A stretch of DNA of 64,000 bases from Streptomyces sp. NBC_01351 (GCF_036237315.1 NZ_CP108356.1:682001-746000), one strand, 5' to 3'; shown: positions 1 through 11,597, counted from the first letter of the stretch. Notes: a model not told the origin generated them from the sequence alone. Made by a program: numbers and translations.

Positions 1-181
1 GTGTGAGCGTGGCCTGGTCCGCCGGGATGTCGGGGCCCTGGTTGGACGCCCAGTAGGTGAGTTCCTTGGGGGCGGCGTTGGATCCCGCGCCGTCCGTGGT
101 TCCGCCGCCGCAGGCGGTGGCGGCGGTGGCGAGCAGGGAGACGGTGACGGCGGCGGAGGCGGCGGCTCTGATTCTGCGCAT
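1..181 (-). CDS. Sugar ABC transporter substrate-binding lipoprotein, N-terminal part (partial)
   Basis: Only the first 60 or so codons are present; the gene runs off the left edge. The translation starts MRRIRAAASAAVTVSLLATA, a basic n-region and hydrophobic core, followed by a lipobox-like ATAC and a Gly/Thr-rich linker, so the mature protein should be a lipid-anchored extracytoplasmic protein. Downstream residues ELTYWASNQGPD resemble the first strand of family-1 solute-binding proteins for sugars. It is divergent from a ROK regulator, the usual arrangement for a sugar uptake operon under that repressor. The substrate cannot be told from this fragment. Confidence 0.72.
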   Translation of the reverse strand, partial: MRRIRAAASAAVTVSLLATAATACGGGTTDGAGSNAAPKELTYWASNQGPDIPADQATLT

Positions 182-240
182 GGCGGCTCGGTCCCTTTCG
201 GCGGGGTCAGAGGTGAAGGCCGACGCGAAGCGCTCCGTCC

Positions 241-270
241 AGGCCTTAATTTAGGACGTGAGTTAAGCCT
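241..270. promoter_or_regulatory. Imperfect palindrome between lipoprotein and ROK gene, candidate operator
   Basis: The left arm AGGCCTTAA and right arm TTAAGCCT are inverted copies apart from one extra C, separated by 13 bases. It is the only AT-rich patch in the divergent intergenic region and lies where both promoters must be. ROK repressors bind AT-rich palindromes of this kind; assigning it to the adjacent ROK protein is inference. Confidence 0.5.
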
Positions 271-339
271 CGTGAAAGGGTCGCGTCAAGGGGTCGCGCA
301 GGGGTATGTTGCGGACGATGTCACTACGGAAGGGGCCGG

Positions 340-1650
340 ATGACCACGGGGCGTAGCGGACGAACGGTGCGGGACCTACGGCGGGCCAACCGGAGCGCCG
401 TCCTCCAACAGCTGTACTTCGGCGGACCGATGAGCCGCCAGGAACTGGGGCCCGCCACCGGGCTGAGCTCCGGCTCCGTCAGCAACGTCGTCGGCGAGCT
501 CGTCGCGGACGGCCTGCTGGAGGAGGCCGGGATCGTCGACTCCGACGGAGGCCGGCCCCGCACCCTGCTCCGCGTGGCACCCGGCAGTGCCCACATGATC
601 GGCGTGGACGTCGGCGAGACCCGGGTACGGGTGGAGCTGTTCGACCTGACCCTGACCGAACTGGCGCGCACCGAGCTGCCGTTGCTGCCGCGCGGCTGCT
701 ACGACGTCGGCCCCATCGTCGACCACGTCAAGGACGGGATCGCCGCCGTGCTCGCCGAGGCCGGGGTGGGTACGGAACGCCTGCTGGGCGTGGGCGTCGG
801 AGTTCCGGGCATCGTGGACCGCGAGGCTCCGGGCGGGGCCGTCGTGCACGGCCAGACCATCGGCTGGGATGCGGTCCCGCTGGAGGAGCTGCTGCGCGCG
901 ACGAAGGCCCTGCCCGCGGAGGTCCCGTACATCATCGACAACGGCGCCCGCACGCTCGGCCAGGCGGAGATGTGGTTCGGAGCGGGGCGCGGGGCCCGGG
1001 ACGCGGTCGTCGTGCTCTTCGGCTCCGGAGTCGGCGCGAGCCTGATCACGGACGGCTCACCGGACGGCGGGACGACCGAGGGCACCCCCCTGGAGTGGGG
1101 CCACCTGACGGTCTCGGTCCGCGGGCGCCGCTGCCGGTGCGGGGCGCTGGGCTGCCTGGAGGCGTACACCGGGGCGGAATCCCTGCTGGCGCGGTGGGCG
1201 GAGCGGGGCGGGACTGCGGGGTCTGCGGAGTCCATGGACGAGGAAGAGGCGCTGTCGGCCCTGCTGGCGGCGGACGACGCCGGGGACGCGGTGGCGCGGG
1301 AGGTCCTGGAGGAGACCGCGGAGTACCTGGGCGCGGGGCTCTCGGACCTGATCAACCTGTTCCAGCCGGAGCGGATCCTCATCGGCGGCTGGGCGGGCCT
1401 GATGCTGGGCCCCCGCATCCTCCCGGCGGTACGGGAGCACGCGACCCGGTACTCCCTGCGCCACCCCGCCGGCCGGGTCACCATCGGCCTGGGCTCGCTC
1501 GGCCCGGACGCGGTCACGGTCGGCGCGGCCACCCTCCCCCTCGCCGCCTTCTTCGCCACGGGCGGCCGCCACGCGACCCCCGAACCGCGCACCGAACCCC
1601 CGGGCTGGCGCAAGGCATTGGACGTCCGCGCTGGCGGCGCCACCCCCTGA
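340..1650 (+). CDS. ROK family transcriptional repressor
   Basis: 436 residues. Residues about 10-70 form a winged helix-turn-helix (RRANRSAVLQQLYFGGPMSR, then TGLSSGSVSNVVGEL). The rest is a ROK sugar-kinase fold: nucleotide-binding-like GVDVGETRVRVELF and the zinc signature CRCGALGCLEAY. Such proteins repress sugar uptake and catabolic operons and are released by a sugar or sugar phosphate. The ATG is preceded by a purine-rich GAAGGGG. The divergent sugar-binding lipoprotein is the obvious target. It is unlikely to be a glucokinase because of the N-terminal DNA-binding domain. Confidence 0.9.
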   Translation: MTTGRSGRTVRDLRRANRSAVLQQLYFGGPMSRQELGPATGLSSGSVSNVVGELVADGLLEEAGIVDSDGGRPRTLLRVAPGSAHMIGVDVGETRVRVELFDLTLTELARTELPLLPRGCYDVGPIVDHVKDGIAAVLAEAGVGTERLLGVGVGVPGIVDREAPGGAVVHGQTIGWDAVPLEELLRATKALPAEVPYIIDNGARTLGQAEMWFGAGRGARDAVVVLFGSGVGASLITDGSPDGGTTEGTPLEWGHLTVSVRGRRCRCGALGCLEAYTGAESLLARWAERGGTAGSAESMDEEEALSALLAADDAGDAVAREVLEETAEYLGAGLSDLINLFQPERILIGGWAGLMLGPRILPAVREHATRYSLRHPAGRVTIGLGSLGPDAVTVGAATLPLAAFFATGGRHATPEPRTEPPGWRKALDVRAGGATP

Positions 1651-1657
1651 GCGACCT

Positions 1658-1671
1658 GCGGTGATCACCGC
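1658..1671. promoter_or_regulatory. 14-bp perfect palindrome upstream of the DUF418 gene
   Basis: GCGGTGATCACCGC is self-complementary and lies 8 bases after the ROK stop codon and about 90 bases before the next start. It could be an operator or a weak hairpin; there is no T-run. Function unknown. Confidence 0.3.
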
Positions 1672-1761
1672 GCGGGAAGATCAACTACGCTGGCCGCCGC
1701 GCGGCAATCGGTACCCCGGAGGCCCCGCACACCCACCACCCCCAGCCCCCGGGAGGAACCG

Positions 1762-2976
1762 GTGCCCGCGACGGCCACCCCCACACGCCAGGCCCGACCG
1801 CCGCGAATACCGGAGGTCGACGCACTGCGCGGCTTCGCACTCCTGGGCATCCTGCTGGTCAACGCTCTGATGATGGCGAATCCGTACGGGATCGGAGCCT
1901 TCGAGAACCCGAACGCGTCCACACTCGACCGGACGGTCGAGGGGATCGTCCAGACCTTCATGGTCGGCAAGTTCTACCTGCTGTTCTCGTTCCTCTTCGG
2001 CTACAGCTTCACCCTCCAGCTCGGCTCCGCCGAACGCGACGGCGCCAAGGCCGTTCCCCGGCACCTGCGCCGTACGCTCGGCCTGCTCGTCCTCGGGGCC
2101 CTGCACGCCGTGCTGCTGTACGTCGGGGACATCCTCATGACGTACGCCGTGCTCGGCTTGATCCTCATCGCCGCGCGCGGCTGTTCGCCCGGGACGGCAC
2201 TGCGCGCGGCCCGGATCGTCCACGGGTGCGTCTCCGGCTTCCTGCTCCTCGTGGGGGCTCTGTCCCTACTGGTGTCGGATGCCGAGACGACCTCGCTGGA
2301 CGCCGGGATCGCGGCGGAGTTCCCCGCACTGATAGCCGACTACCGGAACAGCCCGGCGTCCGTCGTGCGCGCCAACATCGGCCAGCTGCCCGACGCGCTC
2401 CTGGCCGCCGTCATGATGGGCGGCTTCGTCGTCACGGCGTTCCTGGCCGGGCTCCACTGCGGCAAGCTGCGCCTCCTCACCGACACGCGGAGCCATCGCG
2501 CCCGCATGCGCCGCATCTGCCTGCTCGGTGTCGCCACGGGCCTGCCCGGCAGCCTCTTCATGGCTCTGGCCGTCAGCGGTCCGCTCGGGCCGCGGTGGGC
2601 ACTGCCGGGCCAGGTGGTGGGCCTGGTCACCGCACCCGCACTCACCGCCGCGTACGTCTGCGGAATGCTCCTGCTCATGAACACCGCCCGGGGCGCGCGC
2701 GTGACGGCTCTGTTCGCCCCTGCCGGCCGGATGGCCCTGACGAACTACCTGAGCCAGTCCCTGGTCATGGCCCTCGTCTTCACCGCGTACGGACTCGCCC
2801 TCTACGACCGACTCGGCACCACGATCGTCACCCTGGGCGCGCTGGCCCTGTACGCCGCCCAACTGGCCCTGAGCACCCGGCTGATGGCCCTCTACCGGTA
2901 CGGCCCGGTGGAGTGGCTGCTCCGGGCAGTGACGTTGGCAAGGCTCCCCCGCGACCCGGCCCACACCCCGGGCTAG
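1762..2976 (+). CDS. DUF418 (YeiB-type) integral membrane protein
   Basis: 404 residues, GTG start behind GGGAGG. The N-terminal IPEVDALRGFALLGILLVN is the diagnostic opening of the DUF418/heparan-alpha-glucosaminide acyltransferase-like family, followed by the membrane-anchored FLFGYSFTLQ segment and about ten hydrophobic helices. The C-terminal DUF418 block includes RMALTNYLSQSL. Family members are polytopic proteins thought to move acyl groups across the membrane, but the substrate is unknown. It stands alone on this strand and converges on the LacI gene 19 bases downstream. Confidence 0.85.
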   Translation: MPATATPTRQARPPRIPEVDALRGFALLGILLVNALMMANPYGIGAFENPNASTLDRTVEGIVQTFMVGKFYLLFSFLFGYSFTLQLGSAERDGAKAVPRHLRRTLGLLVLGALHAVLLYVGDILMTYAVLGLILIAARGCSPGTALRAARIVHGCVSGFLLLVGALSLLVSDAETTSLDAGIAAEFPALIADYRNSPASVVRANIGQLPDALLAAVMMGGFVVTAFLAGLHCGKLRLLTDTRSHRARMRRICLLGVATGLPGSLFMALAVSGPLGPRWALPGQVVGLVTAPALTAAYVCGMLLLMNTARGARVTALFAPAGRMALTNYLSQSLVMALVFTAYGLALYDRLGTTIVTLGALALYAAQLALSTRLMALYRYGPVEWLLRAVTLARLPRDPAHTPG

Positions 2977-2995
2977 GCCGGGCCGGCCCCTCCGG

Positions 2996-4093
2996 CTAGG
3001 CCGAGTCACAGATCACCAAGGCAGGCGCGAAGAGGACCGAGACAGGTGCCCTGGATGCGTCGGCCGCGACCCGGTCCAGCAGCAGACGAACCATCTCGGC
3101 CGCCATCTCCTCCACCGGCTGGCGTACGGTCGTCAGCCTGGGCCGGCAGGCCGCAGCCGCGCCGGAATCGTCGAAGCCGACGACCGCCACGTCCTCGGGT
3201 ATCCGGCGGCCGTGCTCGCGCAGCACCAGGCAGGCCCCCTGCGCCATCACGTCGTTCACGGCGAACACCGCGTCCAGGCCCGGTTCCCCGGCCAGCAGGC
3301 GCCGCATGGCCCGCTCGCCCCCGTCGAGGGTGAAGTCCCCCTCGGCGACGGGGATCCGGGACCGGGTCCCGCCGGCCGCCGCGGCCTCGCGGAAGCCCGC
3401 CAGCCGCTCCCGGCTCGCCGGTACGTCCGCCGGGCCCCCGATCGCCGAGAGCCGGGTGCGGCCCAGCCCCAGCAGGTGCCGGGCCGCCAGCTCCCCGCCC
3501 TCGCGGTGCCGCAGGTCCACGTGGTCGAGCGGCACCCCGGCCGCCGGGCACGCCAAGAGCACCGCGGGCAGGCCGGCCTCCGCGAGCATCCCGGGCAGCG
3601 GGTCGCGGGGGTCGGTGGTGACCAGCAGGGCCCCGTCCGCGCTGCGCTGCGCCAGGTGGGCGAGCACCTCGGCGCGGTCCTCGGCGGAGTCGGCGAACAT
3701 CAGCACCGGGTGCGCCCCGTGCGGCCGCAGCCCGCGCACGACGCCGCTGACCACCCGCCCGAAGAACGGGTCCTCGAACACCCGGGCCGCGAACCCGTCC
3801 CCCGCTCCCCCGGCTCCGGCACCGGAGCCCGCGCCGGAGCCCGCCCCGGAGACGACGAGGGCCACGATCCCCGACCTACGGGTCACCAGCGAGCGCGCCG
3901 CCCGGTTCGGCGCGTACCCGGTCGCGGCGACCGCCCGCCGCACCGCCTGCTGGATGGCGGGGTCCACGTTCCGAACCCCGTTGACCACGCGGGACACGGT
4001 GGCCCGGGACACCCCGGCGGCCCGCGCCACGTCCTCCAGCGTCGGAACTCCGCCCGTACCCAAGCCCGTTCCCGTACGCCGCCCCGTGTCCAT
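2996..4093 (-). CDS. LacI family transcriptional repressor
   Basis: 365 residues. N-terminal LacI helix-turn-helix and hinge (TLEDVARAAGVSRATVSRV, then NRAARSLVTRRSG), followed by a periplasmic-binding-protein-like sensor domain ending with VAVVGFDDSG and LTTVRQPVEEM. Between the hinge and sensor there is an unusual low-complexity Gly/Ala/Ser linker (GSGAGSGAGAGGAG, about residues 84-97) where relatives normally run straight into the first strand. Likely sugar-responsive. Its neighbours, the PHP hydrolase and the ruined GH3 glucosidase with its GGGAGAGCGCTCTCCC site, are candidate targets. Confidence 0.9.
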   Translation of the reverse strand: MDTGRRTGTGLGTGGVPTLEDVARAAGVSRATVSRVVNGVRNVDPAIQQAVRRAVAATGYAPNRAARSLVTRRSGIVALVVSGAGSGAGSGAGAGGAGDGFAARVFEDPFFGRVVSGVVRGLRPHGAHPVLMFADSAEDRAEVLAHLAQRSADGALLVTTDPRDPLPGMLAEAGLPAVLLACPAAGVPLDHVDLRHREGGELAARHLLGLGRTRLSAIGGPADVPASRERLAGFREAAAAGGTRSRIPVAEGDFTLDGGERAMRRLLAGEPGLDAVFAVNDVMAQGACLVLREHGRRIPEDVAVVGFDDSGAAAACRPRLTTVRQPVEEMAAEMVRLLLDRVAADASRAPVSVLFAPALVICDSA

Positions 4094-4170
4094 GGCCGCA
4101 CTGTAGCGGCCGGGGGCGGCGGCCTATGGTGAGAGCGGCGTACGAACGCACCCGGCCGAGCCTGCGGAGG

Positions 4171-4192
4171 CACTCGTGATGCACTCGTGATG
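4171..4192 (+). repeat. 11-bp tandem duplication over a start region, creating a 4-codon upstream ORF
   Basis: CACTCGTGATG occurs twice head to tail. The first copy lies 5 bases after the ribosome-site GGAGG and offers GTG/ATG starts that read GTG ATG CAC TCG and stop at TGA. That TGA overlaps the ATG in the second copy as TGATG. The second copy carries the start of the PHP-domain gene. The duplication has moved the real start 11 bases further from its ribosome site and put a mini-ORF in between, which could make translation depend on termination-reinitiation. Confidence 0.75.
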
Positions 4193-5101
4193 GACCTGCC
4201 CTTCAACCGGCCCGGACGCTTCTGGCGGGGCAATCTGCACACCCATTCCGACCGGTCCGACGGGGCGCTCCCGTCGGAGGAGGTGGGGCGCCTCTACCGG
4301 GAGGCCGGCTACGACTTCCTGGCCCTCACGGACCACTTCCGGCCCGAGTACGGGGTCCCGCTGACGGACACCCGCCGGCTGCGCACCCCCGGGTTCACCA
4401 CGCTCCTCGGAGCCGAACTGCACGCTCCCCGCACCGAGGCCGGCCAGGAGTGGCACGTCATCGCCGTGGGGCTGCCGCTCGGCTTCCCGCCCCCCGAGCC
4501 CGACGAGAGCGGACCGCAGCTGGCCCGCCGGGCGCGCGCGGCGGGCGCGTTCGTCGGGATGGCCCATCCCGCCGCGTCCCTGCTCACCACGGCCGACGCC
4601 GAGAGCCTGGACGCGGCGCACGCGGTCGAGGTCCACAACGCGCTCTCCGAGCGGGAACACCGGGGCGGCAGCTGGCACTTGACCGACGTCCTGCTGCGCC
4701 GGGGTCGCCGCCTGCACGCCTACGCCGCCGATGACGCGCACTTCCAGCCCCAGGACCCGCCGGGCTGCGCCGCCTGGGTCCAGGTGCGGGCCGAGTCGCT
4801 CGACCCGGAGCTGCTCCTGTCGTCCCTCAAGGCCGGCCACTACTACTCCAGCACCGGCCCCGAGCTGCACGACATCCGGATCGACGACGGCCTGCTCAGG
4901 GTGCGCTGCTCGCCGGTGCGCAAGGTGCTGCTCACCGGCGGTACCCCGGGGGCGGAGGTGATCGAGGGCGAGGCCCTGACGGCATGCTCCCTGCCCGTGG
5001 CGATGTTCGGGAACGGATACTGCCGGGTCACGGTGGAGGACGGCGACGGCGGCCGCGCCTGGAGCAACCCGATCCACCTGGGGCAACCCGGCTCCGCCTG
5101 A
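4190..5101 (+). CDS. PHP-domain metal-dependent hydrolase (CehA/McbA-like)
   Basis: 303 residues. N-terminal metal-binding motif NLHTHSDRSDG, then FLALTDHFRPEY and later HPAASLL and DDAHFQ, the spaced His/Asp ligands of the PHP phosphoesterase fold. The short C-terminal beta-rich part is like CehA-type proteins. Substrate unknown; members hydrolyse phosphoesters or carbamates. The ATG was chosen because it overlaps the stop of a 4-codon upstream ORF (TGATG); an in-frame GTG one codon earlier is also possible. It converges on the GH3 pseudogene. Confidence 0.8.
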   Translation: MDLPFNRPGRFWRGNLHTHSDRSDGALPSEEVGRLYREAGYDFLALTDHFRPEYGVPLTDTRRLRTPGFTTLLGAELHAPRTEAGQEWHVIAVGLPLGFPPPEPDESGPQLARRARAAGAFVGMAHPAASLLTTADAESLDAAHAVEVHNALSEREHRGGSWHLTDVLLRRGRRLHAYAADDAHFQPQDPPGCAAWVQVRAESLDPELLLSSLKAGHYYSSTGPELHDIRIDDGLLRVRCSPVRKVLLTGGTPGAEVIEGEALTACSLPVAMFGNGYCRVTVEDGDGGRAWSNPIHLGQPGSA

Positions 5102-5108
5102 CGTCCCG

Positions 5109-6386
5109 TCACATGACCTCCAGCTCGGCCCGCAGCGGCAGTTCGCCGGCCGTGGGGCCCGCCTGGAGGGTAAAGAGGCTCGGCTCCGTGACCCAGGCAC
5201 GAATCTGCGGCGACCAGTACTGGAGGGCCCGCGCGGGGATGCGTACGCGCGCCGTCACCCGCTCGCCCGGCGCCGCCCGCACCGCGGTCCATCCGGCCGG
5301 CCGGCGCACCGGGCGGTCGACCGCCGAGCCGGGGCGGGCCAGGTGGGTCTGGACGACCTCGCGGCCGGAGCGCGGGCCGGTGTTGCGCAGGGTGACCCGG
5401 ACCTCGTAGCCGCCGCCCGGGTCCGGCTCGGGTGCGCCGAGGTCCTCGTAGCGCCAGGTGGTGTAGCCGAGGCCGTGGCCGAACCAGTACGCGGGGGTCG
5501 TGCCCGCGCGCAGCCAGGCACGGTGGCCGATGTGCAGACCCTCCTCGTACGGGAGGACTCCACCGCTGGGCCGGGTGGCCTTGACCGGGGCGTCCACGAG
5601 GACCCCGGGCCAGGTGGTGGGGAGACGGCCGCCGGGTTCGGCGCGGCCGAGGAGCACGTCGGCGAGGGCGTGGCCCGCTCCCTGACCGGGAAACCAGGCG
5701 AGGAGGACCGCGGCAACCTTCGCGCGCCAGGGTAGCTCGACGGGGCCGGCGGCGTTGACGACGACGACCGTACGGGGATTGACCCGGGCGACGGAACGCA
5801 CCAACTCGCCCTGAGGAGCGGGTAGTTGCAGGGAGCTGCGGTCGTACCCCTCGGACTCCGCGCCCTCGGTGGTGCCCACGCAAACCACCGCCGCGTCGGC
5901 AGCGCGGGCGGCGGCCACGGCCGCGGCGAGCGCCTCGGCCGGGTCGGGGGCGGGCGGGGCCGCGGTGAGCACGGCGGCCCTGCCTGTGCCGGGGGCGCCC
6001 CGGTGCGGCCGGCGAGCAGCGGATCCTCGGCGAAGCACTCGAAGTGCCGTCCGGCAAGGGGGCTGCGGTGCAGGTTGAGGGTGGGGACGAGGAGGACGTG
6101 CACGCCCTTGCGGCGGGCTTCCTCGCCGAGGAGTGCGCCGAGCCGCCGTACGCGTTCCTCGCCCCAGAGCTCGCCGAGCGCACTCGGGCAGGGCAGCAGG
6201 GCGGAGGTGGAGCGCTCGTCCCAGCCGGGCCCGCGCACCCCGGACGGGCCGTCGGAGAAGACCATCTCGCCCAGGCCGAGGGCCGGTTAGGGGTGGGTGC
6301 GTCAGGTGTCCCGGCCGGTGAGCAGCCGCACGCCCCGTGGCAGGCCGAGCTTGTCCACGAGCCGGCCCTCTTCGCCACCGCGCATG
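5109..6386 (-). pseudogene. GH3 family beta-glucosidase, degraded
   Basis: Reading from the right, GH3 N-terminal sequence (KLGLPRGVRLLTGRDT) is followed by TGA where the family has Trp, five codons later by TAA, then resumes in the same frame with GLGEMVFSDGPSGVRG, LLVPTLNLHRSPL and HFECFAEDPLLAG. At about position 6,000 it jumps to another frame inside the C-terminal domain (AAVVCVGTTEGAESEGYDR) and continues through the PPYEEG-like VLPYEEGLHIGHR and the fibronectin-like end. Several hundred residues are missing, including the loop with the catalytic Asp. Two nonsense codons plus a frame-changing deletion make it non-functional. A full-length member has about 750-850 residues. Confidence 0.88.
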
Positions 6387-6468
6387 CCGATGCCCTCCGC
6401 CGGGCCGGGGCCGGGCGGGGCGCGGGGAGCACTGGACCGCGCAGCGCCGGACCGCAGGAGGGGAGCAC

Positions 6469-6484
6469 GGGAGAGCGCTCTCCC
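6469..6484. promoter_or_regulatory. LacI/CebR-type operator upstream of the GH3 pseudogene
   Basis: GGGAGAGCGCTCTCCC is a 16-bp perfect palindrome with a central CG, about 85 bases before the presumed start of the glucosidase. It closely resembles the known streptomycete CebR box TGGGAGCGCTCCCA. It has survived although the gene behind it has not. The regulator may be the nearby minus-strand LacI protein or a distant CebR-like one. Confidence 0.7.
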
Positions 6485-6555
6485 ATATGCTCCCCGGGCT
6501 CCGACGGCGATGTCAACGCCTGTGCACAGAAGGTCACTTGAACAAGGGCGCCGAC

Positions 6556-6589
6556 GCACTGTGCCGGGCTGTTACGCCCGGCACAGTGC
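6556..6589 (-). terminator. Strong hairpin terminator after the xdh operon
   Basis: A 14-bp perfect stem (GCACTGTGCCGGGC and its complement) encloses a 6-base loop TGTTAC. It lies about 65 bases past the xdhC stop codon on the minus strand and before the promoter of the GH3 remnant. There is no U-tract, as is common for streptomycete terminators. Confidence 0.75.
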
Positions 6590-6652
6590 CACGTCACGCC
6601 CCGCCGGCTACCGCCCGCATACGCGGACCGCGGCAACCGACTTCGCCGCCGC

Positions 6653-7463
6653 TTAGCGGCGCTCCTCTTCGAAGGCCCGGAGCAGGTCCGCCGCGACGCT
6701 GACCGCGATCGTGGCGGGTTCCTTGCCGGTGATCCCGGTCGTTCCGATCGGGGTCTTGATCTGGTCGATCGTGGCGGCGTCGTGACCTCCCTCGGTGGCC
6801 AGACGGCGCTTGAACCGCGTCCACTTGGCAGCCGAACCGATCAGCCCGATCGAGCCGAGACCGGGGGTGCGCAGGGCGGCGTCGCACAGCGCGGCGTCCT
6901 CGGCATGATCATGGGTCATGATCAGGACGTGGCTGCCGGCCGGCAGGTCCGCGAGCACCTCCTCCGGGAGCAGCGGTGTGTGGTGCACCTGTACGTGCGC
7001 CACCGCATCCCCGAGCACGGAGAGCCGTTCCTCGGCGAGTATGTCGGACCGGCTGTCGATCAGGTGCAGATCGATGTTGTGCCGGGCCAGGATGCGCGCC
7101 AGCTCCAGGCCCACGTGCCCGACGCCGAAGATCGCCACCGTCGGGAGCACCGGCAGCGGTTCGAGCAGTACGGTGACCGCTCCGCCGCAGCACTGCACTC
7201 CGTGCTGGTTGGTGACCTTGTCGTTGAGGGCGAACTCCATCAGCTCCGGCTCCGGATCGGACATGCCGAGCAGCTCGCGGCCCCGATCGATGGCGACGGC
7301 CTCGATGTTGCCGCCACCGATGGAGCCCCAGGTCTCGGTCCGTCCCACGACGAGTTTGGCGCCGGCCTTGCGGGGGGCGTGACCGCGCACGGTCGCGACG
7401 GTCACGAGCGCACCGGGTTCCCGGCGCTCTCGCAACCGCGCGACCGCGGCCACCCAGGTCATG

Positions 7464-7471
<8 letters not shown>
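6653..7471 (-). CDS. xdhC: XdhC family molybdenum cofactor insertion protein
   Basis: 272 residues. XdhC-type N-terminal domain with GHAPRKAGAKLVV, GSIGGGNIEA and the double Cys motif HGVQCCGG, then a Rossmann domain beginning TVAIFGVGHVGLELARIL and containing MTHDHAEDAAL and GLIGSAAK. Family members bind and sulfurate Moco and load it into the large hydroxylase subunit. The start overlaps the end of xdhB by 8 bases, so the two are translationally coupled as the last genes of the operon. It could equally serve other molybdenum hydroxylases, but position argues for the adjacent one. Confidence 0.9.
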
Positions 7472-9844
<2,373 letters not shown>

Positions 9845-9848
<4 letters not shown>

Positions 9849-11326
9849 GACGACACCGCCTCGGTGGTCTGTGCGTGCAGCTTCAGCAGGCTCTGGCCGA
9901 GCATCGCAGAACGGTAGATGGAGCTGGCGCGGTGATCGCTCATCGGGGTGCCTTCGCCCCGCATCACCCGGGCCGCGGCCTCGACGGTCTCCGCCGACCA
10001 CGGCTTGCCCTCCAGGGCCGCCTCGGTGGCGAGAGCGCGGATCGGGGTGGCGGCCACGCCGCCCAGACCGATGCGGGCCTTGCGGACGATCCCGTCCTCG
10101 ATGTCGAGCGCGAAAGCGATCGCCACGCTGGAGATGTCGTCGAAGCGCCGCTTGGCGATCTTGTGGAAGGCCGTGACCCGCGACAGCGGCAGCGGGATGC
10201 GCACGGCGCGGATCAGCTCGTCGGGACGGCGCACACTCTGCCGGTACCCGGTGAAGTAGTCCGCCAGCGGAACCACGCGCTCACCGTCGGCGTCGGCGAG
10301 CACCAGCGACGCCTCCAGCGCGAGCAGCACCGGCGGGCTGTCACCGATGGGGGAGCCGGTACCCAGGTTGCCGCCGAGGGTGCCGCTGTTGCGGATGAGC
10401 CGCGACGCGAACTGCGGGAACAGCTCCGCCAGCAGCGGGACGTCGCCGTCGAGGCGGCGTTCGATCTCGGTGAGGGTGACCGCCGCGCCGATCTCGATGT
10501 GGTCGGACTCGACGCGCAGCTCCCGCAGCTCGGGGAGCCGGTCGATGGCGACGACCAGGTCCGCACGGCGGGAACGGATGTTGACCTCGACGCCGTAGTC
10601 GGTGGAGCCGGCGACCACGACCGCGTCGGGCCGCTCGCGCAGCAGCTGCACGGTTTCGGCCAGGGTGCTCTTGCGCACGAAGGTGCTCTCACCCTGGGTG
10701 TACTCGGTGGCGGCCGGTGCGGGCGGCTCCTGCTCGCGACGCTGCGCCAGCGGGTCGTCCTCGGTGGGCGCGCCGACGGCGTACGCGGCATCGCGGATCG
10801 GGCGGTAACCCGTACAACGACACAGGTTTCCGCTCAGCGAGTGCAGGTCGAACCCGTTCGGACCGTGCTCGGAGTCGACGCCGTGCGCCGAGTCCGCGTC
10901 CGAGCCCGTGTCCTCGTGCGCGCAGCGGTCGGGCCGGTAGTACTCGGAGGCCATGCTGCAGATGAATCCCGGCGTGCAGTAACCACACTGGGAACCGCCG
11001 CGGACCGCCATCTCCTCCTGCACGGGGTGCAGGGTGGGCTGCTCGCCGGCTTCACCGGCGGTGGCGAGGCCCTCGGAGGTGATGACCTCCTGGCCGTCGA
11101 GCGCCGCGGCCGGGACCAGGCACGCGTTGACCGCCACCCAGTCGGTGGGCTTGTTCACGCCGGGACGGGCCACCAGGACCGAACAGGCGCCGCACTCACC
11201 CTCGGCGCAGCCCTCCTTGGTACCAGTGAGGCCGCGGTCGCGCAGGAAGTCCAGCACCGTGGTGTGGGGCGCAGCCGGAGCGAGAGGTGTTTCCTTGCCG
11301 TTGACCGTTATACGTGCTGCTACCAC
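9845..11326 (-). CDS. xdhA: Xanthine dehydrogenase small subunit (two 2Fe-2S clusters plus FAD)
   Basis: 493 residues, GTG start. N-terminal plant-type ferredoxin cluster (GCAEGECGACSVLV), second cluster (QCGYCTPGF and NLCRCTGYRPI), then an FAD domain with VVAGSTDYGVEVN, NSGTLGGNLGTGSPIGD and the CO-dehydrogenase-flavoprotein C-terminal domain. Electrons pass from Moco through both clusters to FAD. An acidic His-containing stretch of about 20 residues (from about residue 137, AHEDTGSDADSAHGVDSEHG) is inserted between the Cys pairs of the second cluster and looks like an added surface loop. First structural gene of the operon. Confidence 0.93.
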
Positions 11327-11519
11327 GACGCAACCTCATTTCGGTGCGTGGTCAAACTGATAATGCTAGTCGCCATTTCAGGAGCTTTCTATTTCGGTGG
11401 CGCAGCTCGAGAACCCAGAGCGCAAATGAGCACGCAACGCAACGACGTGCCTCAGGCGATGAAAGAGAGTGCGAAGGTGCCGGGGCCCGCGATCGGGCAC
11501 ACCGGGAAGGGGGGCTGCG

Positions 11520-11597
11520 TCAGCAGCCGTGTGCTACACGACCCGGAACCCAGGCGGCCTGCTGAGCGAGGCGATGCAGGTCAGAGATGGTGGACAT
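11520..11597 (-). CDS. 25-codon small ORF with strong ribosome site upstream of xdhA
   Basis: An ATG lies 9 bases after GGAGG in the sequence AAAGGAGGCGAAGTCAG. It reads MSTISDLHRLAQQAAW and five residues later VAHGC, then stops. It is on the xdh strand, 193 bases before xdhA. The ribosome site is better than that of xdhA itself. It could be a leader peptide controlling the operon or a short independent peptide. I do not recognise its sequence. Confidence 0.5.
   Translation of the reverse strand: MSTISDLHRLAQQAAWVPGRVAHGC

Noticed and set aside
11327..11519. Riboswitch such as a Moco or purine element ahead of xdhA
   Set aside because: I could not build the conserved core of either class; only short weak hairpins are visible.
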